Origin: Mesostigma viride
Lineage: Eukaryota; Streptophyta; Mesostigmatophyceae; Mesostigmatales; Mesostigmataceae
Assembly: GCA_009746045.1 (NCBI GenBank)
Contig: RPFO01001963.1
Span: forward strand, 1-64,000
Length of the DNA: 64,000 nt
Direction: 5' to 3'
The notes below the pieces were generated by a model. That model saw only the letters and a program-made list of their open reading frames with translations. It made no database searches and was not told the origin of the DNA. How positions within the stretch are numbered: the first letter of the stretch is position 1; each line of letters begins with the position of its first letter. Position numbers and translations under genes: made by a program. Positions 48,200 to 58,666 of this stretch are shown here, piece by piece.

Positions 48200-49586
48200 T
48201 AGATAGGCCGTGGCCATGTACATGTGTACGCCTCCTACAGGCACTATACCAGCTAAGCCACGCGCCTTATTTACCAATGTGCATGCGTGCCTATGATGTG
48301 CCACACTCCAGATGATGCCTAGCTTTATGTAGTTATGCTGTGCCCATGCAGAGAGCTGCTCTCTGCTGAGAAGCCACGCTCTAGCTTTTGTATAGCTATG
48401 ATGATCTTCCCCCCCATGACAGGCTCCCCCTTAGCTGGGCATAGCTTGATAGATCGTGGGGATGCAGGTGCCCTGGTACACCTAGACGAGGTGTTGTTTA
48501 CATTCCCACTCTTGCAGGAAGTAGCTTAGAATGTATTACAGGCTTATATGCCCCTTCTCTGGGCTATGTGCTACATATACTCCCAACGGAGTTATGTTCC
48601 TAATTAATTAAATAAACTAACGCTAACAAGAGATACATTTGTTTACTAGTTAGTATATGCATTTAAGTCGATATATAGAGATCCGGGCTGCAACGATTCC
48701 TATATGTACAATTTTAACATGAATTCCGCTGATCTAACATTCAGTATCTAGAAATTAAAACCACTAAGTGTGAGCATGTATATGTGTGTAGGTGCTAGAT
48801 CTAGGCACAATCACGGTTGCATGTGGCCTACGTCCTCGAGCATGATCACATTGAACCCGACTTGTTCATACCACCACCGCTAATTCAAAGTCTGTTCTGG
48901 CAGTTTATATGTGTATGTATCCTCTACCTCAACTAACTACCTACGTTATTAAAAAAATGTACACGGAGTCATGGACCCGGTAGATCAGCATCAACCCCAC
49001 GTGCATATACACATCTAGGTGTGATGGATAATTCTGCCGGACATGCAGCGGGTCATGACCTGGTCAGCAGCACTCAACCTTCGAGGGGTCATGCGTGCTG
49101 GCCTGGCGCATATCTACTGTACAGAAGCGTGATGCCTCGAAAAGAAGGACAGCCGGCCGGAATCTCAAAGAAGAGAGCTTGGTGCTGGCTAGGATATGGT
49201 GACTGCGACATACCAAAAAACTGCACTCCACCCTCGGTGCTTGTCCCTCCTTGCCCTTCTTGGTAAGGAGCCTTGGCACAACAGCTCGTGTGCTGCGGTA
49301 ATCCGATCCAAGGGTCTGCAGACAAAGGCTGTTCCCCTGCCGAGCTGACAGGTCCATCCGCCAATTGCCCAGCATGGCTCATGGCATGCAGCACGAAGTG
49401 CTGGATGCTGAGGGGGAAGCGGAAGAGGACACATACAGCCCTACACCAGTGACACCGCCAGCAGACTCGGCGCCATGGCCTGATAGTGCCAGTTATTGCG
49501 GGGATCTGCCGATCCAGTGGGCGGGGAGGTAGCAGCACTCTACATCGATCACTGACCCGACCAATGGCAGCAGTGTGCCACCGAGC
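48200..49586. other. No gene seen
   Basis: Between the ORF1-like pseudogene and the end of the MBL-REC-GAF gene. Short open frames only; none carries motifs or consistent splice pairs. It may include the 3' untranslated region of the downstream gene. Confidence 0.5.
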
Positions 49587-52500
49587 TTAACATATTTCTG
49601 TGCAGCGGTGGATTAGCTGGCACTTGCAAGGCCCTGACTCCGCCGAGGTGCTGCCTGGGAGCGGCCTTGCCACGCTCTTCCTGCGATACAACTCGAGGAG
49701 CGACGACACGAATACGCCCAGCTGTCTCAGCGTCTCTGTTTCGTCCTTGGTGAGCTTCTTCGGGCGGTTGTCCGCGATGCACAGGGATCCAAGCTTGTGG
49801 CCACCGCGCATCGCCAGCGGCACGCCCGCGTAGAACCGCAGCCGCAGGTCCCCCGTGACGAGCGGGTTGTCCGCAAAGCGGGGGTCAGCCGTGGCGTCAA
49901 CGATCTGCCGGGAGCAGGAGCAACCAAGCAAGAGCAACCATGGGACATTGAGCAATGTTACGGCAAAAGGCAGCAAAACAACTTGTTGGCGGCTGGCATC
50001 GATTGGGGATCTGGTCCCAAGGAGGCGGGTGCATGAGCGAGGAAGGGGTTCCCAATGCCGTTGCTACTTAGGGTTTACCAATTATTGCACCCAATATCTG
50101 TACTGCACTGCCGCCAGATGGATGAGAATGAACCTTTGGTCGGACCGTCAATCACCCGAGTGCCCAGCATTGAAAACACCCTGGAAATGTGCTATCCGTA
50201 AGCACAGCGTGATCCAAATACATAGGAAAGGTGGTGCAGGGGTCGCGTGCAAAAGATGCACAGCCAAGAATTAACCCCGCCGGGTGGACCAAACGAGGAC
50301 TTCATGGTGTAAAAAGACCCATCTGTACCAGCTCATAACCTTGGACCTGGATGTCACGGAGAATGAGATTCTGGCAAACTGCATTGCTAGAAGCATGTGT
50401 ACATCCCCCTATGGTTCTGGTTACTTGTAACGGGGACCAGCGGGCATGCCCCAGCACGCTAACTATGTGACCGGGCACCCCATATTGTACATGTGTGTGA
50501 TATGCATGTGCCAGATATCAAACATGAAGAAAGTTGGCATTGTGTCGGGGAGCCACATTTCCCCTCCCTAGCCCGCCTGTCCCCCCCCCCCCCCCCTCCC
50601 AATTTCCTCCATCAGCCCTTCTCCCTTTCAACCTGTGCGCCTTGCCTCAAACATGCCATCCTGCTGTGCACTGTTGTCCATGGTCTTTGGGGGGCAGATT
50701 TTTACTCATGAACGTTTCGGCAATTTACAACTGGTCAACTAATGTACCTCGAACACGCCCTCCTGCAGGATGGTGTGAGCGCAGAAGGACTCCTCGCGTG
50801 ACACGCAGGTGCCCGGCAAGTTGCCAGATTTGGACATGTACCACTGCTGGCTGCTGTCCACCACCGAAATGAAAGCATAAGGGACTTTGAAACTGGTCGT
50901 GCACGTGTTGGTGATCGCATCAAACCTGCGGGCCCGCGGTCAGGAAGTACAAGGAGCCAAATCCACCAGGGGGTCCCCAAGTTTAGCACATTTGATACCT
51001 TACCCAGAACATGCGCGTCCTCGGCCGCTTTGCTTGCGAGCCAGGCTGCTCCTAGAAATGGGTTGGATTTGAAACTTCTATGCTCTGCATGTGATAACTG
51101 CCAGACGTGGATGTGGAGATGGAGCATTTGTGGCAACACTCACAGTCGCATGCACCTCAACATGACTCCAACACGAACAACCAAGCCATCATTTGCTAGA
51201 CTGGCATACTCGCCTTTCAAAGGCATATAGTAGCTGGCTCGAGCTCACATGGTCCGGATTCTCCAGATTTCTGACCTGCGCTGGCTGACTTTGATATAGT
51301 AGTATAGAACAGGAGAGCTTGATCAATCAATCGAAACTTCGTCCGGCAGCAGTGACGTCACACTCAGTGAGAAGTGAGGAGTAAAGCCCCATAGGAGGCT
51401 GCTCCGATGTCGATCACAGCTATGCATCCAGCTATAGCAATTTGACATGAACCCCTACAGTCATGCACGACACCTGTTGACTCACGATTGGCCCAGTAAG
51501 AGCCGCACGGGGCACTACGTGCGCAAATCAAACACCGCGCTAGCTGCACACACCTGGCGTCGGGTTTGGCGTCTTGCCACATGCCCAAGTCCCGCAACGC
51601 CGCCAGCCGAGAACCCTCGTCAGAACACCTGTCGGCCGCCACCCACTTGCTCTCGTGCCTCGACAGCAAGGCGGTGAGGCGGGTGCGCGCGTAATGCTGC
51701 GAGAAGGGCCACTGCAGCCAGTCGGAGATGTCGGGGTGGCCGGCTTCCTTGTGGCCATCCCCACACGCGATGACGCAGACCAAGCCAGGGAACTCTTCGC
51801 GAAGCTGCTTTGATAGTGCCAGGCCACCCTGGCTGACACCTGCCAGTGACTTGCCCAGTACGAGGATGGCTGGATTCTTGCGCGCAAGGAGCTGCGGGGA
51901 TGATGGAAGGCAATGCGGGGCGGAGAAAGTTCAAGAAGAGAATATAGCCAGGCCGTCTGTTTCCATGAACGGAGAGTGTACAGTCAAGGGCATGCTACTA
52001 GCATACTCCAGGGGGTTCAGATCTCAGCGTGATGCGTTTCCTGATGAAAACTATCCCCAAGCAGATATAAAAAAAGGGTGGACCATCCGAACAACTGCAC
52101 GTGTGGTCTACGCACTCAACAAGAATAATTTTTGCTAGAAATTCAGAAATTTCTTCATATTCGACAATTGACTTTAACAGTGTAGGGACTTGGGTGGGAG
52201 CAACCCATTATGTAACACGCGGGGGCAACGGCAACGATGTGGCCGACCATTTGCAAGTCTGGCCTGTAGGCTGTAAGCACATCATGGGGCTTGAAGCTGG
52301 GCATGTTTTAAGGAGAATATGATTCGTGAAAAGCTCCATACCCCTCCCTGGTAGACTGCCTGCTTACCCTGGCGGACGTGTAGCCACCCAAACATCTTGC
52401 AAGCGTGGGAATAGACAGGATATCTAACCTTAATAGACAGGATATGTAATCTTAATAGACATGCATGATATGCAATCTTAACAGACAGGATATGCAATCT

Positions 52501-55500
52501 TAATAGATATGTAATCTTAATGGACAGGATGTGTAATCTTGACATCACGTAACCAATGCTGCTGGCTGAGCCTAAGAACTCCCGTTTGCAAGGATCGACA
52601 AGCTGAATAATACACGGCACAAGTTGGCAGCGACGATGCCAACTTGTCAGCCAACCAATCCCCCAACATACCATACAGCTGTCCAACTTGTCGTAACAGT
52701 CGATGTTCATTGCCGCTAATGGCCATCACGGTGGCCATGCATGCATGCCACCGACCCCGCCATGATCAGCTGGCTTGAAGCGCGCCACAACAGTCTAGTA
52801 TCTAGATACCATTAGCCACCGTTACCTTGTCATGCAACAGGGCCATGTTGCAGGCCTGGGCCAGCCCCAGTACCACGTGTTGGGCATGTACACGATGACT
52901 TCAGGACAACTCAGGCCGACCCACAGCCATGTCTCTCAAGTCTCAAGGTTGGTGTGAAGGTATTTATCAGAACAGATTAGAATCGGGCCAGCTATGCCTT
53001 CCCACGTGAACAAATATGCGTGACATATAAAGCCTACGCTCCCCTGACAAGTAGGCCATCACACAGTCTATTTCGCCCATGCAATCTAGCTCTGCCGCAT
53101 GCAGTGTGCAGATAATGCATTGCACCGCCTCAATGGATGCCTTCTGCTGTCGCCCGGCCCTCACCTGCTGCAAATCCTCCCGCGAATCCGCAAAGTGCGC
53201 CCTTATGTGCGGGTCCGCCTGCACCGCGCACCGCACGCACTCCCTCACGCCATCATCCGTCACAAACACCACCAGGGGCAGCCGGGGGGTTTTATCCCCT
53301 GAGAACCGCGGCAGGCATTCCCTGGCATCCGTGGGTGAGCGCGATTCGGTCTCCTTGCCCCCCTGGGCCATCAGCGCGGTCACCTGGGCCGCCTCTTCAG
53401 GGGCCAGCCACTTGCCTCGGACTGCCTGGCATTCTTGCGGGCAGTCCCCTATATATGTGCAGTAGCCTTCCATCGCACCCACCACGGCAAGGCCCGTTGG
53501 CGACAGCTGTCCTTCTGAGGCCTTGTCCTGGTCGGGCTGGTCAGCCCGCTGGGTGACCCGCCGGTGGCCCAAGGCCACCATGGCATCCACCTCGTCATCG
53601 GAGCGCATCGGGTCGTGGTGGAAGAGTGCCACCTGTCGCACCTGCCAGGTGACGCATCCCAGCCAGGGCCCCACATGCAGCCAGGGGAACAGGGACGATC
53701 AGCCTATGCATACTTATCATGCTCAACGGGTGGAATTAGCCAAAAAGCCTGGCATTAAAGCCCGCGGAAAGGCAAGCACACACTAGCGACTAGCTACGCA
53801 ATAAGGCACACGATATGTGCCACCCCGTTTCTGGCACACGCGGCGCTTACGGGCTCTCCTCGATTTTGTTTTCAGGTGTGTCTTGTACTGGCAGCGCTTA
53901 CGGGCATCAAGTACGGTGGTGAAGCGAAACACGACCACTTAAGAGGCCATTATATTGCCAAGTTAGCTTCTGCAGCACATGACCCATCCCTATAAACGCT
54001 AACTGTGGCAGCCACTGGCCAATCAAACCTTCTCAAGAACTGGCCAATTAAACCTTCTCCAGGCGACTGCTCCCTAGAAATACAAACACGGCTGTGGCAC
54101 CCAACTGTCCACGGCTATAGCGAGCTTTTGTGACGACAATACATCCCAAACTTGCGCCGACTGCACACTCCAGCACCCACCCGCGCATAGCTCGCCATGT
54201 CAACGGCATATTCTACCGTAGAGTGACCCCAGCCAGCCTTCGAGGGGCGTTCCTCCGCCGCATACTGGGCATCGTGGATGAGAAGGTCCGCACCGCGAAG
54301 GAAGGCACAGTGGTTGTCGTCGGCGCTTTTTGGCTCTGCAGGCAGGGCGTTTGGCAGGGAGGGCAACAGGCAGCCAGGCAGGCACGTTTTGGGAACCTAA
54401 GCGAGTAAAACGACTGCAGGGGATATTGCTGAATAGAGCACATAATAAGCCTTTGAGGGTCAGAACCGGCCTAAACGACCGCGCTTGAATTGGCTGTTTC
54501 CACAGGAGCAAGGGCAAGCCTCATGACAAGCTAAAGCCACATGCGCAATGGGTACCACTACCCGCCTCGCACGCATGCTGGTTGTCTCCTTGGTATTTCC
54601 CTTACCATAATGCACATTGTTCACACGTGCCTGCAAAGTGCATGAGGTTGAGTGATCCCCACAAATAATATGGACTCACGCATGTCGCCCCCCCTCCCCC
54701 TTCCCCAGCTCCCCACCCCGCGATAGCAACAGATACCTGCAAGTATAGGTAGAACTGGGTGTCTTGAACACACACGCACACAGACACCCACAATCACAGC
54801 CACACACCCACACAGACACCCACAAACACAGGGCGGGCGAGCGGGCCGACCGACCGACCGACCGACCGACCGACCGACCGACCGACCGACCGACCGACCG
54901 ACCGACCAACCGACCGACCGACCGACCGACCGACCGACCGACCGACCGACCGGCCGACCGACCGACCGACCGACCGACCGACCGACCGACCGACCGACCG
55001 ACCGACCGACCGACCGACCGACCGACCGACCGACCGACCGACCGACCGACCGACCGACCGACCGACCGACCGACCGACCGACCGACCGACTGACCGACCG
55101 ACGGACCGACCGACGGACGCACCGACCGACCGACCGACCGACCGACCGACCGACCGACCGACCGACCGACCGACCGACCGACCGACCGACCGACCGACCG
55201 ACCGACCGACCGACCGACCGACCGACCGACCGACCGACCGACCGACCGACCGACCGACCGACCGACCGACCGACGACCGACCGACCGACCGACCGACCGA
55301 CCGACCGACCGACCGACCGACCGACCGACCGACCGACGAACCGACCGACTGACCGACCGACCGACTGACCGGCCGACGGACTGACCGACGGACCGACCAA
55401 CCGACGGACCGGCCGACGGACCAACGGACCGGCCGACGGACCGACGGACCGACCGACCGACCGACCGACCGACCGACCGACCGACCGACCGACCGACCGA

Positions 55501-57314
55501 CCGACCGACCGACCGACCGACCGACCGACCGACCGACCGACGGACGGACGGACGGACGGACGGACGGACGGACGGACGGACGGACGGACGGACGGACGGA
55601 CGGACGGACGGACGGACGGACGGACGGACGGACGGACGGACGGACGGACGGACGGACGGACGGACGGACGGACGGACGGACGGACGGACGGACGGACGGA
55701 CGGACGGACGGACGGACGGACGGACGGACGGACGGACGGACGGACGGACGGACGGACGGACGGACGGACGGACGGACGGACGGACGGACGGACGCAAACA
55801 CACATGCACGCACGCACACACACAGAAACAGACAGAGACACACACACACATACGCCCGCCCGCCCGCCCGCCCGCCCGCCCGCCCGCCCTCCCTCCCTCC
55901 CTCCCTCCCGCCCGCCCGCCCGCCCGCCCGCTCGCCCGCCCGCCCGCCCGCCCGCCCGCCCGGCCGCCCGGCCGCCCGGCCGGCCGCCCGGCTGGCCGGC
56001 CGGCCGCCCGCCCGCCCGCCCGCCCGCCCGCACACACACACACACACACACACACCTACACACACGCACGCACGCGGACAGAAATTCTGATCTTTCGCAG
56101 GTATCCCCGTTTCTCGTTCACGGCGCAAATGACGCCGTGCTAACTATAACGGAATGCTGTTCTAGCATACCCTGCTAAGGCTGGCCATGGCTAATCCTAG
56201 TTTCATGTTCCTCTATACCTTGGTAACTAGGGCCGTGACCTGCGCTAAAGACTGGAAACTAGCCGCCGGTCGATTGACGAGGAATCAACGAGATTAGGCC
56301 ACACGCACATCACCCACCCACCTGGGCACCCTCCGTCCAAGAGTACCCGGTCGTGCGGCTCATGGCCGGTGCAGTATACCACCGTGGCCCCGTCAGCCTC
56401 AATGCGGTAGCCCAGGGTCTCCGCAGGGTGGTTCATGTACCGTGTGGTCACTTTGATGTCGCCGATGGTGAATGTTTCTTCTGCCAGGTCGTGGTACTGC
56501 ATGGTTATGATCATTGGGAGCCCAGAGTGCCGGGGGTGAAGCAGAGAGCATGCAACGGGGGTGAGCCGTGACGGATGTTAGATTGGCACTTGGCAGTACG
56601 AGAACACCAGCAGCTTCGTATCGATTCGGAATTGATAACAACAAGCCACTAGCTAGTTCATTGTTGACAAGTAACCATCAGTGGCTACAATTACCATGCA
56701 GCCAGGCAGGGTGTGAGTTAATTATTCCTGCTGGTGAATCCCCAGCAAAGCCCAACGCAGTCCCAGGGGGGGGATGAAAGAAGCACTGTGGACGAGGCAA
56801 ACATTAATTGATGCACGTCGCTACATGTTGGATGAATTGCGATTGTTGGGAAGTAACGTTGAACGAAAATTTGCAGGAATATATTTTCTGCAATCATGGG
56901 CCGCAATCTGCACGCACCCACCTTGACAGTCGCACCGAAGTACGCATCCCTTGACATGGGGAAGTACATGTACTGCATCTGTCCGCGGAGGGCATCCTGC
57001 AGTCCACCTCTGAGCCCGTGGGGTCCGTACACGTGGACGTTGTTGCCTGGGATGAAGAGCGGCGCGAAGAATGGTAACCCTTGGATGTGGTCCCAGTTGG
57101 TGTACTGGGTGATGAGCAGGTGAACGTTGATCGGCTTCCCCTCCCGTGCAGCCATTTGCGCTCCAAGGCCGTGCATGCCGGTGCCGCAGTCAAGGACAAG
57201 GTGAACCCCGTCATTCGTCGTAATTTCGATGCAGCTCGTATGACCTCCGTATCTGAGAGTCTCCTTACCCGCCTTGGAAATCGAGCCTCGGGTCCCCCAA
57301 AACTTTACCTTCAT
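49587..57314 (-). CDS. MBL-fold / receiver / GAF fusion protein, 7 exons
   Basis: Seven minus-strand exons join in phase to 677 residues: 57314-56922, 56496-56322, 54335-54181, 53641-53165, 51891-51554, 50925-50748 and 49904-49587 (TAA). All introns are GT-AG. Residues 1-270 are an MBL fold: MKVKFWGTRGS, VLDCGTG, WDHIQGLPFF, DIKVTTRYMNHPAETLGYR, LLIHDAQY, GWGHSTVEYAV and LFHHDP, as in bacterial cyclic-nucleotide phosphodiesterase-like hydrolases. About 360-480 is a receiver-like domain (VVFVTDDG...ILVLGKSL). About 490-665 is a GAF domain: RLAALRDLGM, FDAITNT, ISVVDSSQQWYMSKSG, SFCAHTIL, DPRFADNPLV, RFYAGVPL and LGSLCIAD. The metal motif HXHXDH reads YTNWDH (71-76), Asp before HEPH is Gly, and the phosphoacceptor Asp position is Gly413. 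The fold calls are secure; the protein is probably a non-catalytic sensor. Confidence 0.88.
54843..56032. repeat. CCGA, CGGA, CCCG tetranucleotide mosaic, 1.2 kb
   Basis: (CCGA)n from 54843 to about 55540 with scattered variants near 55360-55450, then perfect (CGGA)n to about 55793, a CA-rich spacer, then (CCCG)n with some CCCT to about 56030. It lies in intron 2 of the MBL-REC-GAF gene. Long Ser-Val-Gly-Arg and Pro-Ser-Val-Arg open frames on the minus strand are repeat artefacts. Confidence 0.95.
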
Positions 57315-57504
57315 TTGCAACGGCTTACGTAGGTACGTGACTAAACTGTATGCATAACTAGGGGCGTTTCGTTAAACGCGCGCGCCTCAGAATGTGGGGC
57401 AGGTCGGACGTGATCACCTTCATCCTTCATCCCGTAGCAAATATCTGCTGATCTTGATTAATGGATTTCGACACCGCCGATTTACTCGGCGTTTGCCAGC
57501 TTAT

Positions 57505-57565
57505 ATATATATTAAAAATATAATTACTTACAGCAGAGTGAAATCACTCAAACCAAAGCAAACTT
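57505..57565 (-). repeat. 3'-end fragment of the R2-like LINE
   Basis: About 60 bp identical to the LINE tail (taaaaatataattacttaca then gcagagtgaaatcactcaaa) on the minus strand, in a TATATA context on both sides. It is a dead-on-arrival insertion of the same family, again in an AT dinucleotide site. Confidence 0.85.
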
Positions 57566-57813
57566 ATATATATATATATAGCCCCTCATTGAGTGATGGG
57601 GTCATGTGGGGTACCGGGGAGCCATTCTTGAGTGATGATGGTTGAGTGATAACTTGAGTGATAAAATATTGGGTTTTTGGTTTGCTACTGACATCTGTCA
57701 CGGTGCAGCCACGCCTTCCCGACCCCTGCCAACCCTTGCTCAGGGGTCGCGGGGCTTTAGGATGTCATAGAAATGCTGGCATCTGTCACCGCGTCAACAT
57801 GTGAGTGTGTGTG

Positions 57814-57880
57814 GAATAGGCAAAATTGCTCAGAGATTTTAAAGGTAGTTCTATACTTATCTGAGCAATTTTGCCTATTC
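57814..57880. other. Hairpin 1 (21-bp perfect stem)
   Basis: Arms 57814-57834 (gaataggcaaaattgctcag then a) and 57860-57880 are perfectly complementary around a 25-base loop. Pairs with hairpin 2 at 201-bp spacing; see findings. Confidence 0.85.
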
Positions 57881-58014
57881 TGACAGAACCATCAACCACC
57901 GCCCAACCCACGCCACGCACCAACCGCAAGAACGCGCGGGACCTCCGTGGACGGCCGGGTCGTTCATGGGAAACGCGCGATTCGCACGCGTCAACGTGCG
58001 AGGGTGTGTGTGTG

Positions 58015-58081
58015 GAATAGGCCTTTTTGCTCAGAGATTTTAGAGGAAGTTCTAAGTATATCTGAGCAAAAAGGCCTATTC
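58015..58081. other. Hairpin 2 (21-bp perfect stem)
   Basis: Arms 58015-58035 (gaataggcctttttgctcag then a) and 58061-58081 are perfectly complementary. Same ends, loop length and flanks as hairpin 1, but the stem centre differs on both arms so pairing is kept. Confidence 0.85.
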
Positions 58082-58247
58082 TGACAGAACCGTCAACCAC
58101 CACCCACCCACGCCAAACGCGCGCCTGATCGCCTGCGCGTTCCTGCGGATTCCTGCGCCGTCGCGGGAGAGGAGCGGAGGATGGCTTGGTGTCACAGCGA
58201 CACAAATATCTAATACTATACCACGAGACGCGACGTGATGGGTTCAT

Positions 58248-58616
58248 CTATCTGAAATGATAACCCTCGTCCATGCTTCCCTGCGTCTCGTCCTGGTGGC
58301 GGAGTAATGTTAGTTCGGCCTCGTTTCCCCACCAGCCAGGCTTGTACCTCTCGCAGAAGTCAAGGACGTCGGACTTTGATATTTTTAGGTCCCGCTCCTT
58401 CGCGTGAGACATCCGCGTGCCTCTTGCTGAAATGTTGAGTGTGCTAGCGAGTAGGATGTGAATAAGGCTCGAACACTGAGCAAAACTCAGCGTCCCAGCT
58501 CCTTCCTTTGCTCTCCTCTGATACCCAAACACCGCACGCACGAATGTTTGATGCTCCATGATCTCGCGATCGATCCTATTCCCGATCTCGATTGCCTTGT
58601 CGCGAGGGATCGTCAT
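58248..58616 (-). CDS. Small protein of the viral-like cluster, unknown
   Basis: An intronless frame of 122 residues, 50 bases downstream of the primase-helicase gene on the same strand, so perhaps co-transcribed. It is charged, mostly helical in appearance (MTIPRDKAIEIGNRIDREIM), with YKPGWWGNEAELTLL near the end. No signal peptide, membrane segment or known motif is seen. Codon use with many CGC/GAG/CTC codons resembles the neighbouring viral-like genes. No function is assigned. Confidence 0.6.
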   Translation of the reverse strand: MTIPRDKAIEIGNRIDREIMEHQTFVRAVFGYQRRAKEGAGTLSFAQCSSLIHILLASTLNISARGTRMSHAKERDLKISKSDVLDFCERYKPGWWGNEAELTLLRHQDETQGSMDEGYHFR

Positions 58617-58666
58617 GGTCCTGGCACTCTCGCGATCTAGGACGAACTCCTCTATCCCGCTGCCCC

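Noticed and set aside
54621-56128. Long Ser-Val-Gly-Arg and Pro-Ser-Val-Arg proteins on the minus strand
   Set aside because: Three frames of the same tetranucleotide arrays; the region is intron 2 of the MBL-REC-GAF gene.
57786-58247. 153-residue protein with two internal repeats
   Set aside because: The frame spans the hairpin pair; differences between its repeats are paired changes in stem arms, which fits structure rather than protein selection.
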